In this document: piece by piece, positions 4,632-5,339 of the stretch | Layout of the letters: each line of letters opens with the position of its first letter | Numbering within the stretch: position 1 is the stretch's first letter | NCBI GenBank assembly: GCA_030666885.1 | Contig: DAOUWY010000150.1 | Span: forward strand, 1 to 5,339 | DNA from: Methanosarcinales archaeon | GTDB lineage: Archaea > Halobacteriota > Methanosarcinia > Methanosarcinales > Methanocomedenaceae | DNA length: 5,339 bases | Direction: 5' to 3' | The notes under the pieces: generated by a model | Databases searched by the model: none | Told to the model about the DNA's origin: nothing | Seen by the model: the letters and a program-made list of their open reading frames with translations, nothing else | Made by a program: the position numbers and the translations under genes

Positions 4632-5339
4632 AGCCAAAACATGGACAGCATTTTCTTATAGACCAAAGGATTCTTAACAGGATTATCGGATATGCCGGGT
4701 TAACGAAGGCCGATACCGTACTTGAGATCGGCGGTGGAACCGGCAACCTGACATTAAAGCTTAAAGAGGCAGCAGGCAAGGTCATAGTCATTGAACTTGA
4801 CCGGCAACTGGCTACCGGACTTATTTATATTACCAGGGATTCCAATGTTACGGTATTACAGGGAGATGCACTGAAAATCACGCTGCCCGGTTTTAATAAA
4901 GTGGTTGCCAACCTTCCCTACCAGATATCATCAAAGATCACATTCAGGTTGCTGAGACATTCTTTTGATCTTGCAGTCCTTATGTACCAGCTTGAATTTG
5001 CAAACCGCATGATTGCTTCACCCGGCACCCCTGACTATAGCCGGCTTTCTGTGATGGCCCAGTACTTTGCCAGGATCGAACTGCTGGAAACAGTGCCGCC
5101 TTCTGCTTTCAAACCCCAGCCTGCTGTCAGGTCTGCAATATTAGTACTCACACCAAGGGAACCGCCATACCATGTCAATAATATTGATTTTTTCGAAAAG
5201 TTACTGAAGGCCGTATTCGGGCAGCGCAGGAAGATGTTGAGAAATTCCTTACGCCAGGCAGCACCAATGCTGGGAATCCCACCCGGAAACCTTGACAAGG
5301 TAGATCAAGGGATACTGGAAATGCGCCCCGGATCCCTTA
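4628..5339 (+). CDS. ksgA: rRNA adenine N6,N6-dimethyltransferase KsgA/Dim1 (3' end beyond window)
   Basis: SAM-dependent enzyme that dimethylates two adjacent adenines in the 3'-terminal helix of small-subunit rRNA and acts as a late checkpoint in 30S assembly. The frame is open from 4628 to the last base with no stop, giving 237 visible residues; archaeal members are about 260-280 aa, so only the C-terminal end is missing. Visible motifs are the opening PKHGQHFLID (3-12), SAM motif I EIGGGTGNLT (33-42), the acidic VIELD (54-58), GDAL (79-82), the catalytic NLPY (95-98) followed by ISS, and FKPQPAV-SA near residue 165. A C-terminal FGQRRKMLRNSL, typical of the rRNA-binding region, is also present. 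Motif I has GGG where GPG or GAG is more common, a mild variation. The ATG overlaps the DUF655 stop (ATGA) and has no clear ribosome binding site, consistent with coupled translation. Confidence 0.95.
   Translation, partial: MKPKHGQHFLIDQRILNRIIGYAGLTKADTVLEIGGGTGNLTLKLKEAAGKVIVIELDRQLATGLIYITRDSNVTVLQGDALKITLPGFNKVVANLPYQISSKITFRLLRHSFDLAVLMYQLEFANRMIASPGTPDYSRLSVMAQYFARIELLETVPPSAFKPQPAVRSAILVLTPREPPYHVNNIDFFEKLLKAVFGQRRKMLRNSLRQAAPMLGIPPGNLDKVDQGILEMRPGSL

Overview
The window is archaeal, most likely euryarchaeotal. Five consecutive plus-strand genes (pus10, rpl21e, rpoF/Rpb4, a DUF655 protein, and the KsgA/Dim1 methyltransferase) form a conserved archaeal translation/transcription cluster. 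Pus10, L21e and RpoF are archaeal/eukaryotic types with no bacterial equivalent in this arrangement, and TATA-like boxes precede several genes. The mixed base composition and protein style fit a methanogen-related lineage (Methanosarcinales or ANME-2-like). That finer placement is a guess that cannot be settled from the sequence alone.

Layout. Positions 1-48 hold five short ATCCGT-headed tandem units that probably continue beyond the left edge. Positions 49-180 are non-coding. On the minus strand, 181-1533 encodes a two-dinucleotide-domain flavoprotein of the NADH oxidase / CoA-disulfide reductase family. The divergent gap 1534-1885 contains a purine-rich ribosome binding site and an AT-rich promoter candidate for the flavoprotein. 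It also holds two exact 38-bp direct repeats (1606-1643 and 1680-1717) separated by 36 bp of unrelated sequence, which is the most unusual structure here.

From 1886 to the right edge all genes run on the plus strand: pus10 (1886-3208), rpl21e (TTG start, 3230-3520), rpoF (3559-3909), DUF655 (4038-4631), and ksgA (4628 to beyond 5339, 3'-truncated by the window). Spacing is tight (21 bp, 38 bp, then a 4-bp ATGA overlap). The exception is a 128-bp gap before DUF655 that carries TATA-like boxes and a small hairpin, so the DUF655-ksgA pair may have its own promoter.

The plus-strand genes share an information-processing theme: tRNA pseudouridylation, a large-subunit ribosomal protein, an RNA polymerase stalk subunit, a helix-hairpin-helix protein of unknown function, and small-subunit rRNA dimethylation. 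The flavoprotein is divergent and functionally unrelated. I see no defence, mobile or biosynthetic system. The main leads are the spaced direct repeats, the ATCCGT repeat tract, and the DUF655 protein coupled to ksgA.
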